64,000 nt of DNA from Micromonospora echinofusca (GTDB lineage Bacteria > Actinomycetota > Actinomycetes > Mycobacteriales > Micromonosporaceae): positions 1,381,501 through 1,445,500 of the forward strand of contig NZ_LT607733.1 in NCBI RefSeq assembly GCF_900091445.1. The letters run 5' to 3'. Made by a program: the position numbers and the translations under genes. Below, in pieces: positions 1-7,694 of the stretch; position 1 is the stretch's first letter, and each line of letters starts with the position of its first letter. The notes beneath the pieces are model-generated. The model was not told the origin of the DNA and ran no database searches. It worked only from the letters and a program-made list of their open reading frames with translations.

Positions 1-146
1 GGGAGGTCCACCGCCGCGGCCGGATCGTCGGCGAGCACCCGCACCACCGTGCCGACGGGCAGCTCGGGCAGCCGCCTGGCCACCGCGATGACCGGCAGCG
101 GGCAGCGCTGGCCGCGGCAGTCGAGGATCTCCGCCGGCGCCGTCAC
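1..146 (-). CDS. TusA-family sulfurtransferase-like protein (partial)
   Basis: Only the first 48 codons are in the window; the 3' part runs off the left edge. The start is GTG at 146-144, overlapping the stop of the upstream cysteine desulfurase gene by four bases (GTGA), so the two are translationally coupled. The motif CRGQRCPLPV (residues 10-19) matches the TusA/SirA signature CPxP, whose first Cys accepts sulfur as persulfide. Known members relay sulfur from a cysteine desulfurase to tRNA thiolation or other acceptors; pairing with the desulfurase here fits that. The acceptor is unknown. Confidence 0.8.
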   Translation of the reverse strand, partial: MTAPAEILDCRGQRCPLPVIAVARRLPELPVGTVVRVLADDPAAAVDL

Positions 147-1294
147 AGCCCCACCACCCCGGCCTCGGCCCGCAGCCCCGCCACGATGCCGGGCAGTTCG
201 GTGAGGAACCTCTCGACGTCGGCCTCCGTCGTCTCCCGGTGCAGCGAGATCCGGACGTTGCCGTGCGAGAGCACCCCCATCGCCTCCAGCACGTGCGAGG
301 GCCGCAGCGTCGACGACGTGCACGAGGAGCCCGAGGAGACGGCGAACCCGCGCCGGTCGAGCGCGTGCAGCAGGGCCTCCCCGTCGACGTAGAGGCAGGA
401 GAAGGTCACCAGGTGTGGGAGACGGTGGTCGGGATCACCCACCACCTCCACGTCCGGCACCTCCGCCGCCACCCGGGCCCGGATCCGGGCCACCAGCGGC
501 GTCAGCCGGGCCGCCTCGGCCGCCGCGTCGGCCGCCGCCGCGCGCAGGCTCGCCGCCGCCGCCACCACCGCCGGCAGGTTGAGCGCTCCCGGCGTACGCC
601 CGGCCTCCCGGTCGTCGGCCGGCCAGGGCGACTCCCAGCGGGTGCCCTTGCGCACGACGAGCAACCCGACGCCGGGTGGCCCGCCCCACTTGTGCGCGCT
701 GGCGGTCAGCACCGACCAGCCCGCCGGCACCGGGGCCCGGCCCACCAGCTGGGCGGCGTCCACGTACAGCGGCACCCCGGCCTCGGCGCACTCCCGCGCG
801 GCCTCCGGCACCGGCTGGAGGGTGCCGACCTCGTGGCTGGCGGCGATCAGTGCGGCCAGCGCCACCCCCGGCGCCCGGACCGCCGCCGCCCAGCGGTCCA
901 GGTCGAGCCGGCCCAGCCGGTCCACCGGTACGGACGTGGCCGCGCCACCCGCCGCGACGTGCCGCTCGGCGGCGTGCAGCACCGCCGAGTGCTCGATCGC
1001 GGAGTGCACCAGGGCGGGGCCGACGCGCCGCCGCCCGGCCAGGCCCCCCAGCACGGCCGAGTGCGCGGCCGTCGTACCGCTGGGGGTGAAGGAGAGTTCG
1101 TCGGCGCGCACGCCGAGCGTCTGCGCGCTCGCCTCGCGGGCGGCGTCGAGGAGTTGACGGGCCCGGCGCGCCTGCGTGTAGAGGCGGCCGGGGTCCGCCC
1201 AGCCGTCGTCGAGGGCCGCCAGCAGCGCCTGCCGGGCGACCGGGTGCAGCGGCGCGGCGGTGGCCGCGTCCAGGTAGACCGGGGATGCGCTCAC
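143..1294 (-). CDS. Cysteine desulfurase (NifS/IscS-like, class V aminotransferase fold)
   Basis: About 383 residues. A PLP enzyme that converts cysteine to alanine and a protein-bound persulfide. The PLP-lysine motif SAHKWGGPPG and the catalytic-loop Cys in SSGSSCTSS near residue 325 are both visible. I prefer GTG at 1294 (MSASPVYLDAA) because an in-frame TTG at 1303 adds only three residues. The gene lies upstream of and overlaps a TusA-like gene, suggesting a dedicated sulfur relay. No Fe-S scaffold gene is seen nearby, so general Fe-S assembly (IscS/SufS role) cannot be claimed. Confidence 0.88.
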   Translation of the reverse strand: MSASPVYLDAATAAPLHPVARQALLAALDDGWADPGRLYTQARRARQLLDAAREASAQTLGVRADELSFTPSGTTAAHSAVLGGLAGRRRVGPALVHSAIEHSAVLHAAERHVAAGGAATSVPVDRLGRLDLDRWAAAVRAPGVALAALIAASHEVGTLQPVPEAARECAEAGVPLYVDAAQLVGRAPVPAGWSVLTASAHKWGGPPGVGLLVVRKGTRWESPWPADDREAGRTPGALNLPAVVAAAASLRAAAADAAAEAARLTPLVARIRARVAAEVPDVEVVGDPDHRLPHLVTFSCLYVDGEALLHALDRRGFAVSSGSSCTSSTLRPSHVLEAMGVLSHGNVRISLHRETTEADVERFLTELPGIVAGLRAEAGVVGL

Positions 1295-1383
1295 GGGAGC
1301 CAACGTATCGCGCCGGTATGCCCAAGATCCCCCCGATGGGGGCCGACAACGACCCCAACACGGTCCAGCCCGTCATGGTCGAG

Positions 1384-1389
1384 TAATCT
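1384..1389 (+). promoter_or_regulatory. Candidate -10 box for ctaC
   Basis: TAATCT fits the actinobacterial TANNNT -10 pattern. No good -35 is seen. It would give a leader of about 90 nt before the GTG at 1485, containing a small CTCCG/CGGAG hairpin near 1430-1443. Confidence 0.35.
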
Positions 1390-1484
1390 GCGACCGTCGG
1401 TGACGCCTTTGCCGCTGGTGCTGTCGCTCCGCAGGCGGAGGGCAGGGACGAAGACACCGCGGCGCGCTAGGGAGGCAGGACCAG

Positions 1485-2456
1485 GTGGTCGCAAGGAGTT
1501 CGGAGGTACGGCCGTCGGCCGTACGGCACAGCGCTTCCCCAGGAGCCGGTGGGCGCCGGGGACGTGGTGCCGGTCGGATCGCCGGGCTCGGTCTCGGCGG
1601 AGCGGCGCTGCTGGTCCTGCTCACGGGCTGCGACGTCGGCGCGGCGTTCGGCGGATTCGGCTGGCCGCAGGGCGGCATCACGCCCGAGTCGCGCCGGATG
1701 TACGACCTGTGGATCGCCTCGTGCATCGCGGCGCTCGCGGTCGGCGTCTTCGTGTGGGGCCTGATCTTCTGGTGCGTCGTGCGCTACCGCAAGCGGGGCA
1801 ACGAGCTGCCGGTGCAGACCCGTTACAACATGCCGATGGAGTTCCTCTACACCATCGCGCCGATCCTGATCGTCTCCGTGCTCTTCTACTACACGGCGAT
1901 CGTGCAGACCGACGTGGTGCGGACGACCAAGAACCCCGACGTCACGGTCGAGGTGGTCGCGTTCAAGTGGAACTGGCAGTTCAACTACCGCGACGGCCAG
2001 GGCCAGGACGCCAACACCGTCGCCTCCGTGCTGGGCACCAGCGAGGTCATCCCGATCCTGGTGCTGCCGACCGACCGGTCCATCCGGTTCGAGGAGACCA
2101 GCCGCGACGTCATCCACTCCTTCTGGGTGCCGGAGCTGCTGTTCAAGCGCGACGTCATGCCGGGCAAGATCCGCAACGTGTTCGAGGTCTCGAAGCTGGA
2201 GGCCGAGGGCGCCTACGTGGGTCGCTGCGCCGAGCTCTGCGGCAGCTACCACGCCTTCATGAACTTCGAGCTGCGCGTCGTCTCTCCGGAGAAGTACGAG
2301 CAGTTCCTGGCGGCCAAGCGCGACGGCAGGTCCACGCAGGAGGCGCTGACGGCCATCGGCGAGGACCCGTACGCGAAGACCACGAAGCCGTTCGAGACCC
2401 GGCGTACCGAGGCCAACTTCAACCCCGACGACGCGCCGGCCGGCGCGGGAAGCTGA
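1485..2456 (+). CDS. ctaC: Cytochrome c oxidase subunit II
   Basis: 323 residues. Carries the Cu_A site that takes electrons from the cytochrome bc1 complex to the aa3 oxidase. A lipoprotein signal ends at LLTGC (Cys49), followed by membrane helices near 75-97 and 120-140 and a periplasm-side cupredoxin domain. Cu_A ligands are visible: His211 (VIHSFW) and C248-x3-C252-x3-H256-x2-M259 in RCAELCGSYHAFM. RBS GGAGG lies before the GTG start. ctaF follows after 10 nt. The subunit I gene (ctaD) is not beside it, as in mycobacteria. Confidence 0.96.
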   Translation: MVARSSEVRPSAVRHSASPGAGGRRGRGAGRIAGLGLGGAALLVLLTGCDVGAAFGGFGWPQGGITPESRRMYDLWIASCIAALAVGVFVWGLIFWCVVRYRKRGNELPVQTRYNMPMEFLYTIAPILIVSVLFYYTAIVQTDVVRTTKNPDVTVEVVAFKWNWQFNYRDGQGQDANTVASVLGTSEVIPILVLPTDRSIRFEETSRDVIHSFWVPELLFKRDVMPGKIRNVFEVSKLEAEGAYVGRCAELCGSYHAFMNFELRVVSPEKYEQFLAAKRDGRSTQEALTAIGEDPYAKTTKPFETRRTEANFNPDDAPAGAGS

Positions 2457-2466
2457 GGGATCGGGC

Positions 2467-2895
2467 ATGAAGACCGAGTGGCGCATCTTCCTGGTCATCG
2501 CCGGGTTCCTGCTCTTCGCCACCTTCCTCTACGGCGGGTGGACCGCCGCCGACTCCGGCGGCCAGGTCGAGTGGGTGGGCACGGTCGCCCTGCTGCTGAG
2601 CTTCCTGCTCTGCTCGATGTGTGGCGGCTTCTTCTGGTTCGTCTCCCGCCGGATCGACCTCCGGCCGGAGGACCGGCCGGACGGTGAGATCGCCGACGGC
2701 GCGGGCGAGATCGGCTTCTTCAGCCCGGGCAGCTACTGGCCGTTCGGCCTGGCGATCGCCGTCGCGCTCGCCGGCTTCGGCCTCGCGTTCTGGCAGTTCT
2801 GGCTGCTCGGCCTCGGCATGGTGGCGGTCACGTTCTCCGTCTGCGGCCTGCTGTTCGAGTACTACAGCGGCACCCGGCGCACCGCCGAGCACTGA
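2467..2895 (+). CDS. ctaF: Cytochrome c oxidase subunit IV (actinobacterial type)
   Basis: 142 residues with four hydrophobic segments (about 6-26, 36-58, 84-104, 106-127), matching the small actinobacterial subunit IV of the aa3 oxidase, an integral membrane partner of CtaC/D/E. It begins 10 nt after ctaC and is closed by a perfect 15-bp hairpin, so ctaC-ctaF appears to be a two-gene operon. Assignment rests on size, topology, the conserved segment GEIGFFSPGSYWP and position after ctaC. Confidence 0.92.
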   Translation: MKTEWRIFLVIAGFLLFATFLYGGWTAADSGGQVEWVGTVALLLSFLLCSMCGGFFWFVSRRIDLRPEDRPDGEIADGAGEIGFFSPGSYWPFGLAIAVALAGFGLAFWQFWLLGLGMVAVTFSVCGLLFEYYSGTRRTAEH

Positions 2896-2920
2896 TCGGT
2901 CGCCACCCGCGAGACGTCAC

Positions 2921-2954
2921 GAAGGCCCGCCTCCCCTCAGGGAGGCGGGCCTTC
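2921..2954 (+). terminator. Hairpin terminator after ctaF
   Basis: Perfect 15-bp stem (2921-2935 with 2940-2954) and a 4-nt loop CTCA, 25 nt after the ctaF stop. It has no T-tract, which is common in high-GC actinomycetes. It sits between ctaF and the convergent Cys-rich small gene and could serve both. Confidence 0.8.
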
Positions 2955-3015
2955 GGCGTGAAACGGGGCTGTGCGGGGAACGTCACGCGCCCCGCGACGT
3001 CGCGTGGCGGTGGCG

Positions 3016-3216
3016 TCAGGCGGCGCGGCGGGCCGCCGCGCGGCGCCGGCCGCTCCGACGCGCGAGGTGGAACACGACGCCGGGGACGAGCACGGCCGCA
3101 CCGCAGCCCGTGCAGACCAGTTCGGGGCAGTCGGCGCCGTGGCCGTCGGCGCACGGTGGCGTCTCGAACGGCTCGACGCCCTCACAGGTGTCGCAGTAGA
3201 GCTCGCGCTCCGACAC
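3016..3216 (-). CDS. Small Cys-rich (zinc-ribbon-like) protein
   Basis: 66 residues from GTG at 3216, with AGGAG a few bases upstream. It has paired cysteines C8-x2-C11 and C35-x2-C38 plus C22 and C30, a pattern expected of a zinc ribbon, then a basic Arg/Ala-rich tail. I do not recognise the family. It sits convergent to ctaF and downstream of trpD on the same strand, separated from trpD by a hairpin. Function unknown; zinc binding is inferred only from the cysteines. Confidence 0.7.
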   Translation of the reverse strand: MSERELYCDTCEGVEPFETPPCADGHGADCPELVCTGCGAAVLVPGVVFHLARRSGRRRAAARRAA

Positions 3217-3296
3217 GGGCGTCTCCTCTCGCTCCGGTCCCGCGGGGTGTCGCACACGCCCGACGGGATTGCCGCACTCGACGGTGCAGGACGGAT

Positions 3297-3325
3297 GTGG
3301 GAACTACTCAGCTGTAGTTTCCCAC
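3297..3325 (-). terminator. Inverted repeat downstream of trpD
   Basis: GTGGGAACTAC (3297-3307) pairs with GTAGTTTCCCAC (3314-3325), leaving one bulged base and a 6-nt loop. It begins 34 nt after the trpD stop and 81 nt before the next same-strand start (3216). Likely the trpD terminator; an operator for the small gene is the alternative. Confidence 0.6.
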
Positions 3326-3358
3326 GGGGGTCCGACAACCTCCGGCGAGGCCCGGGGC

Positions 3359-4405
3359 TCAGAGGGCGCGCGCGACCTCGATCCAGCGGTCCAGCACGCG
3401 GGCGGCGGACCCGGAGCCGACCGACTCGGCGGCCCGGTCCATCCCGGCCCGCAGCGCCTCGGTCAGGTCGCCGTCCAGCGGGCCCTGCGTGGCCAGCGCC
3501 GCCGCCGCGTTGACCAGGACGGCGTCGCGCACCGGGCCGGTCTCGCCGGCCAGCAGCCGGCGGACCACGTCGGCGTTGTAGGCGGCGTCACCGCCCCGCA
3601 GGTCGGCCAGGGTGGCCCGGGGTACCCCGAGGTCGGCCGCGTCCAGCAGCGACTCCCTGACGACGCCGCCCTGGGCTGCCCAGACCCGGGTGGGCGCGGC
3701 GGTGGTGAACTCGTCGAGCCCGTCCTCGCCGCGCATCACCAGCACCGAGTCGCCACGGGCGGCGAAGACGCCGGCCATGACCGGGGCCATCCGGGCGTCG
3801 AAGCACCCGACCGCTCCGGCGCGGGGCCGCGCCGGGTTGGTCAGCGGGCCGAGGAAGTTGAACACGGTGGGCACGCCCAGCTCCCGGCGTACCGGGCCCG
3901 TGTGCCGCATCCCCGGGTGGAACCGGGCCGCGAAGCAGAAGCCCATGCCGGCCTCGGCCACGCACCGGGCCACCCCCTCCGGCCCCAGGTCGAGCGGTAC
4001 GCCGAGGAACTCCAGCACGTCGGCGGTGCCGCACGACGAGGAGGCCGCCCGGTTGCCGTGCTTGACCACGCGGACGCCGGCACCGGCCACCACCAGCGAG
4101 GCCATGGTCGAGATGTTGACCGTGTGCGCGAGGTCACCGCCGGTGCCGACCACGTCGAGGGCGGTGGCGCGCAGCTCGTCGGGCAGCTCCACCGGCACGG
4201 CCCGGCCGAGCATCGCCTCCACCAGGCCGGCCAGCTCGGCCGAGGTCTCGCCCTTGGCGCGCAGCGCGACGACGAAGCCCGCCATCTGCGCCGGGGCCGC
4301 CGAGCCGGCCATGATCTCGCCCATCGCCCAGGCGGTGTCGGCGGTGGCGAGTTCCTCACCGCGCAGCAGCGCGTTGAGCAGGTGCGGCCAGGTCCGATCG
4401 CCCAT
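3359..4405 (-). CDS. trpD: Anthranilate phosphoribosyltransferase
   Basis: 348 residues. Transfers phosphoribose from PRPP to anthranilate in tryptophan synthesis. The PRPP/Mg loops GTGGD (87-91) and NIST (97-100) and the KHGNR motif (115-119) are intact. I chose ATG at 4405 because GGGAGG stands just upstream; a longer frame to 4453 has no such site. No other trp gene is in the window. Its place beside the cytochrome genes copies the mycobacterial and streptomycete order, so it is a positional hitchhiker rather than part of a trp operon. Confidence 0.95.
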   Translation of the reverse strand: MGDRTWPHLLNALLRGEELATADTAWAMGEIMAGSAAPAQMAGFVVALRAKGETSAELAGLVEAMLGRAVPVELPDELRATALDVVGTGGDLAHTVNISTMASLVVAGAGVRVVKHGNRAASSSCGTADVLEFLGVPLDLGPEGVARCVAEAGMGFCFAARFHPGMRHTGPVRRELGVPTVFNFLGPLTNPARPRAGAVGCFDARMAPVMAGVFAARGDSVLVMRGEDGLDEFTTAAPTRVWAAQGGVVRESLLDAADLGVPRATLADLRGGDAAYNADVVRRLLAGETGPVRDAVLVNAAAALATQGPLDGDLTEALRAGMDRAAESVGSGSAARVLDRWIEVARAL

Positions 4406-4490
4406 GACGGGCCTCCCGAGCGTGCGAGATGCGGGTGGGGTGGGAACCGGCACCGGTCGGCCCGGCGCCGTGGCGGCCGGAGTGGGGACG

Positions 4491-4886
4491 TCAGGCGGGC
4501 GCGTGCGCCCGCAGCAGCTCGGCCACCGTCGTGCCGGTCGTCACCGGGTCGAGCGGGTGCACCAGGGTGGCGTCGACCTCGGCGTACGCCGCGAGCCACC
4601 GGTCGGCGGCGCGGGCGATCACCACGCAGGTCGGGGGAGCGTCGTCCCGGTCGTCCTTGACCTGCCGGGCGATGCCGATGCCGCCGCCCGGGCTCGCCTC
4701 GCCGTCGAGCACCAGCAGGTCGATCTCGTAGTCGTCGACGAGCCGGATGCACTCCGCGTAGTCGGACGCCTCGACGAACTCGATGCGCAGGCCGGGCGCG
4801 GGGCGCGGGCCGACGGCGAGCCGCATCCGGTCGCGGACCTGCGGGTCGTCGCTGTAGAGCAGGACGGTGCAAAGACGATCGCTCAT
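4491..4886 (-). CDS. Stand-alone, degenerate response-regulator receiver protein
   Basis: 131 residues, a single CheY-like domain with no output domain. The acidic pair D13-D14 and the phosphoacceptor D61 ([10 protein letters not shown]) are present. The conserved Lys is replaced by His110 (HPLDP) and the Thr/Ser switch residue seems to be Ala91, so classical phosphorelay chemistry is doubtful. ATG at 4886 has GGAG upstream, inside a repeat element shared with qcrA. It lies between trpD and ctaG, both on the same strand, with no kinase nearby. Role unknown; a link to oxidase assembly is only positional. Confidence 0.75.
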   Translation of the reverse strand: MSDRLCTVLLYSDDPQVRDRMRLAVGPRPAPGLRIEFVEASDYAECIRLVDDYEIDLLVLDGEASPGGGIGIARQVKDDRDDAPPTCVVIARAADRWLAAYAEVDATLVHPLDPVTTGTTVAELLRAHAPA

Positions 4887-4933
4887 GCCGGCACTCCGCT
4901 TCGCTCCGTGCCGTCGTGCGGCACCATCACTGA
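4887..4933 (-). repeat. RBS-bearing hairpin repeat, copy A
   Basis: 47 nt ending exactly at the ATG at 4886. Read on the minus strand it begins TCAGTGATGGTGCCGCA, contains a GTGCCG/CGGCAC hairpin and ends GGAGTGCCGGC before the ATG. It aligns with 7646-7694 upstream of qcrA at 36 of 46 positions plus a small indel. Confidence 0.6.
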
Positions 4934-5068
4934 GCTTGTTGACTCGTTCGCTGCGCGCTGACCGGCCGGACTGGCGTCCACCTCGCAGCCGCCCGCTGAT
5001 CGTACCGGTCGGTGTGAGGTGGGCGACGTCCGGCCGGTGGCGGTGCGCAGGGCGTACCGCCGGGCGGC

Positions 5069-6013
5069 TCAGGCGGTGGACTCCGCGGCGCGCTGACGGG
5101 CCTCCTGGCGGTCCAGGTCGCGGTCGACGCGGCGGGCCTCCCGCTCGGCGTGGCGCATCCACTGCACGACCAGGACGGCCAGCATGGTCACGCTGACGAA
5201 CTCGCCGCCGGCCCAGAGGATGCCGCCGGCGACCACCTGGTCCTGCCAGGGGTCGGACCAGGTCAGCCCGAGCGAGGGGTACCAGTCGCCGCCGAACAGC
5301 GTGCTGCTCTGCATGATGGTGAGGCCGAGCACCGTGTGGAACGGCACGGAGAGCAGCATCAACAGCGCCCGCGCCGGGTACGGCCAGCGGCCCGGCAGCG
5401 GGTCGAGGCCGAGCAGCGGCCAGAAGAACACGCAGCCGGTCATGATGAAGTGCGCGTGCACGACCTCGTGCGCCCACGCGTGCTCCAGCGTGTAGCGGTA
5501 CAGGTCGGTGAAGTAGAGCGCGAACGGGTTGACCACGAAGATGGTGAACGCCACCAGCGGGAAGCTGTAGATCCGCGCGATCCGGCTGTGCACGACGGCC
5601 AGCAGCCGCTTGCGCGGTCGCGGCGGCAGCGTACGCAGCGCCAGCGTCACCGGCGCGCCCAGCGCGAGGAAGATCGGCGAGATCATGGAGAGCACCATGT
5701 GCTGGACCATGTGCACCGACAGCAGCGCCGTGTCGTACGCGTGCAGGCCGCTGACGGTGACCGCCGCGATGCCGCCGAGGCCGGGGCCGAGGAAGAAGAC
5801 GGTCCGGGCGACCGGCCACCGGTCGCCGCGCAGCCGCAGCCGGTGGACCCCGTAGAGGTAGACGCCGGCGGCCAGCACCAGGCCGACGGCGAGCCAGCTG
5901 TCCAGCTTCGTCTCGGTGAACACCGAGGTCACGGTGAACGGCGGCGGGACGGCCGCGGTCGCCGCCGGCGCGGCGACGGCGGCTGCGGCGGAGATCGGAT
6001 CGGCGTGCAGCAC
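5069..6013 (-). CDS. ctaG: Cytochrome c oxidase assembly protein, caa3 CtaG family
   Basis: 314 residues and at least seven hydrophobic helices, matching the CtaG_caa3 membrane family implicated in copper delivery to, or assembly of, cytochrome oxidase. Conserved His-rich helices are visible (SVHMVQHMVLS near 98-108; HAWAHEVVHAHF near 177-188), plausible metal ligands. The GTG at 6013 follows a TAGGCT box by 7 nt and has no good RBS, suggesting a leaderless message. It is divergent from ctaE. The name CtaG is also used for an unrelated Cox11 family; this is the caa3 type. Confidence 0.88.
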   Translation of the reverse strand: MLHADPISAAAAVAAPAATAAVPPPFTVTSVFTETKLDSWLAVGLVLAAGVYLYGVHRLRLRGDRWPVARTVFFLGPGLGGIAAVTVSGLHAYDTALLSVHMVQHMVLSMISPIFLALGAPVTLALRTLPPRPRKRLLAVVHSRIARIYSFPLVAFTIFVVNPFALYFTDLYRYTLEHAWAHEVVHAHFIMTGCVFFWPLLGLDPLPGRWPYPARALLMLLSVPFHTVLGLTIMQSSTLFGGDWYPSLGLTWSDPWQDQVVAGGILWAGGEFVSVTMLAVLVVQWMRHAEREARRVDRDLDRQEARQRAAESTA

Positions 6014-6020
6014 GCTTTTC

Positions 6021-6026
6021 AGCCTA
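6021..6026 (-). promoter_or_regulatory. Leaderless-type -10 box for ctaG
   Basis: TAGGCT on the minus strand, 7 nt before the GTG at 6013. Its spacing predicts transcription starting at or next to the start codon. Confidence 0.55.
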
Positions 6027-6109
6027 GGTCAGGCGAACCGGACTGCCCCGATCGGGCTGTGGATGCCACGGGTTTGGCCCCCCGCTGATCGCCGGCCCCG
6101 GTCAAGGGC

Positions 6110-6115
6110 AATAAT
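6110..6115 (+). promoter_or_regulatory. Candidate leaderless -10 box for ctaE
   Basis: AATAAT lies 6 nt before the GTG at 6122, and no Shine-Dalgarno sequence is seen. With the ctaG box it forms a divergent promoter pair for oxidase assembly and structural genes. Confidence 0.4.
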
Positions 6116-6121
6116 GACCGC

Positions 6122-6721
6122 GTGACTGCGGCCCCAGCCATTGACAAGAGCCGGATCCACTCCCTGACCCGACCCAACATGGTCAGCGTCGGGACGATCG
6201 TGTGGCTCTCCAGCGAACTCATGTTCTTCGCGGCGCTGTTCGCGATGTACTTCTCCATCCGCGCGGCGGCACCGGAGCAGTGGGCGGAACACACCGTGCA
6301 CCTCAACATCCCCTACGCGACCACCTTCACGGTGATCCTGGTGTTGTCGTCGGTGACCTGCCAGCTCGGTGTCTTCGCCGCGGAGAAGGGTGACGTCCAC
6401 GCGCTGCGGCGCTGGTTCACGATCACCTTCGTGATGGGCCTGATCTTCGTCCTCGGCCAGCTCAACGAGTACCGCGAGCTGGTGCACGAGGGCATCAAGA
6501 TCAACAAAGACGGTTACGGGTCGATGTTCTACCTGACCACCGGCTTCCACGGCCTGCACGTGGCCGGCGGTCTGGTCGCCTTCGTCATCTTCATGATCCG
6601 CACCACCATGGGCCGGTTCACACCGGCGCAGGCCACGTCGGCGATCGTCGTGTCCTACTACTGGCACTTCGTCGACGTCGTGTGGATCGGGCTCTACGCC
6701 ATGATCTACTGGCTTCAGTGA
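6122..6721 (+). CDS. ctaE: Cytochrome c oxidase subunit III
   Basis: 199 residues with five predicted helices, the short actinobacterial form of subunit III of the aa3 oxidase. Typical stretches are [17 protein letters not shown] near 28-44 and [12 protein letters not shown] near 139-150. It opens the ctaE-qcrC-qcrA-qcrB run, the classic bc1-aa3 supercomplex operon of actinobacteria. The 72-nt gap to qcrC shows no terminator. GTG start with a -10-like box directly upstream. Confidence 0.95.
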   Translation: MTAAPAIDKSRIHSLTRPNMVSVGTIVWLSSELMFFAALFAMYFSIRAAAPEQWAEHTVHLNIPYATTFTVILVLSSVTCQLGVFAAEKGDVHALRRWFTITFVMGLIFVLGQLNEYRELVHEGIKINKDGYGSMFYLTTGFHGLHVAGGLVAFVIFMIRTTMGRFTPAQATSAIVVSYYWHFVDVVWIGLYAMIYWLQ

Positions 6722-6793
6722 TCTTGGCGCGTCACGAACCGCGCCGCTGCTCCGTCCCCTGAGACAAGGTCCAACCGGTTAAGGACACAGGTC

Positions 6794-7627
6794 ATGACTT
6801 CTGACAACGACCGCCGACGCGGTCTGCTCGCGCGGCTGCGCGAGCGGCCCGCGGCGCGCAGCAGGGGCCGCCGCCGGCTGGGCGCCGCGGTCCGGCTGCT
6901 CGCCGCGCTGATGCTGGCCGGCGGCGCCTACACCGTCTTCGCCCCCGGCGTGCAGGCGCAGGACACCCCGCTCACCGGTGCCGCCGCGGAGGGCAAGGCG
7001 CTGTTCGACGTGAGCTGTGTGACCTGTCACGGTCGCAACGCCCAGGGCGTCGAGGGACGCGGGCCGAGCCTGATCGGCGTCGGCGCGGCCTCGGTGGAGT
7101 TCCAGGTCGGCAGCGGCCGCATGCCGATGGCCCGGCAGGAGGCCCAGGCCCAGCGCAAGCCGGAGCTCTTCACGGACGAGGAGACCCGCCAGCTCGCGCA
7201 GTACGTCCAGGAGCTCGGCGGCGGCCCGGTGGTGCCCGACGGTGAGAACCTGCACGCCGACGGCAACATCGCCGCCGGTGGCGAGCTGTTCCGGATCAAC
7301 TGCGCGCAGTGCCACGCCTTCGGCGGTGGCGGCGGCGCCCTCTCCTCCGGCAAGTACGCGCCGAGCCTGCGCCCGGCGACCGACCGGCAGATCTACGCCG
7401 CCATGCTGAGCGGCCCGCAGAACATGCCGGTCTTCGGCGACAACCAGATCTCCCCGGACCAGAAGGCGGACCTCATCGCCTACATCCAGGAGACCCTCAA
7501 GCACGACCAGGACCCGGGCGGCTTCAACCTCGGTCGGTACGGGCCGTCCACCGAGGGCCTGGCGATCTTCCTGGTGGGCATCGTCGCGCTCGTCTTCGCG
7601 AGCCTGTGGATTGCGGGCAAGTCGTGA
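6794..7627 (+). CDS. qcrC: Diheme cytochrome c subunit of the bc1 complex
   Basis: 277 residues. Two heme c sites: C75-x2-C78-H79 (CVTCH) and C170-x2-C173-H174 (CAQCH). An N-terminal basic stretch and signal-anchor (about 31-55) and a C-terminal helix (about 250-272) hold the two cytochrome domains outside the membrane. In actinobacteria this subunit replaces separate cytochrome c and passes electrons directly to CtaC. RBS AAGGA precedes the ATG. Second gene of the ctaE-qcrCAB operon. Confidence 0.95.
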   Translation: MTSDNDRRRGLLARLRERPAARSRGRRRLGAAVRLLAALMLAGGAYTVFAPGVQAQDTPLTGAAAEGKALFDVSCVTCHGRNAQGVEGRGPSLIGVGAASVEFQVGSGRMPMARQEAQAQRKPELFTDEETRQLAQYVQELGGGPVVPDGENLHADGNIAAGGELFRINCAQCHAFGGGGGALSSGKYAPSLRPATDRQIYAAMLSGPQNMPVFGDNQISPDQKADLIAYIQETLKHDQDPGGFNLGRYGPSTEGLAIFLVGIVALVFASLWIAGKS

Positions 7628-7645
7628 CCGGGCGGCTCATCCGAT

Positions 7646-7694
7646 TCAGTGCCGTGGTGCCGCAGCGCGGCACCGCCCGTAGCGAGGTGACGGC
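7646..7694 (+). repeat. RBS-bearing hairpin repeat, copy B
   Basis: 49 nt ending exactly at the qcrA ATG. It contains a perfect hairpin GGTGCCGC-AGC-GCGGCACC (7656-7674) and an AGCGAGG ribosome-binding stretch. It is homologous to copy A at 4887-4933 before the receiver gene. Confidence 0.6.

Noticed and set aside
1390..1484. Riboswitch in the ctaC leader
   Set aside because: A GC-rich leader with a small hairpin, but no conserved riboswitch core I can match.
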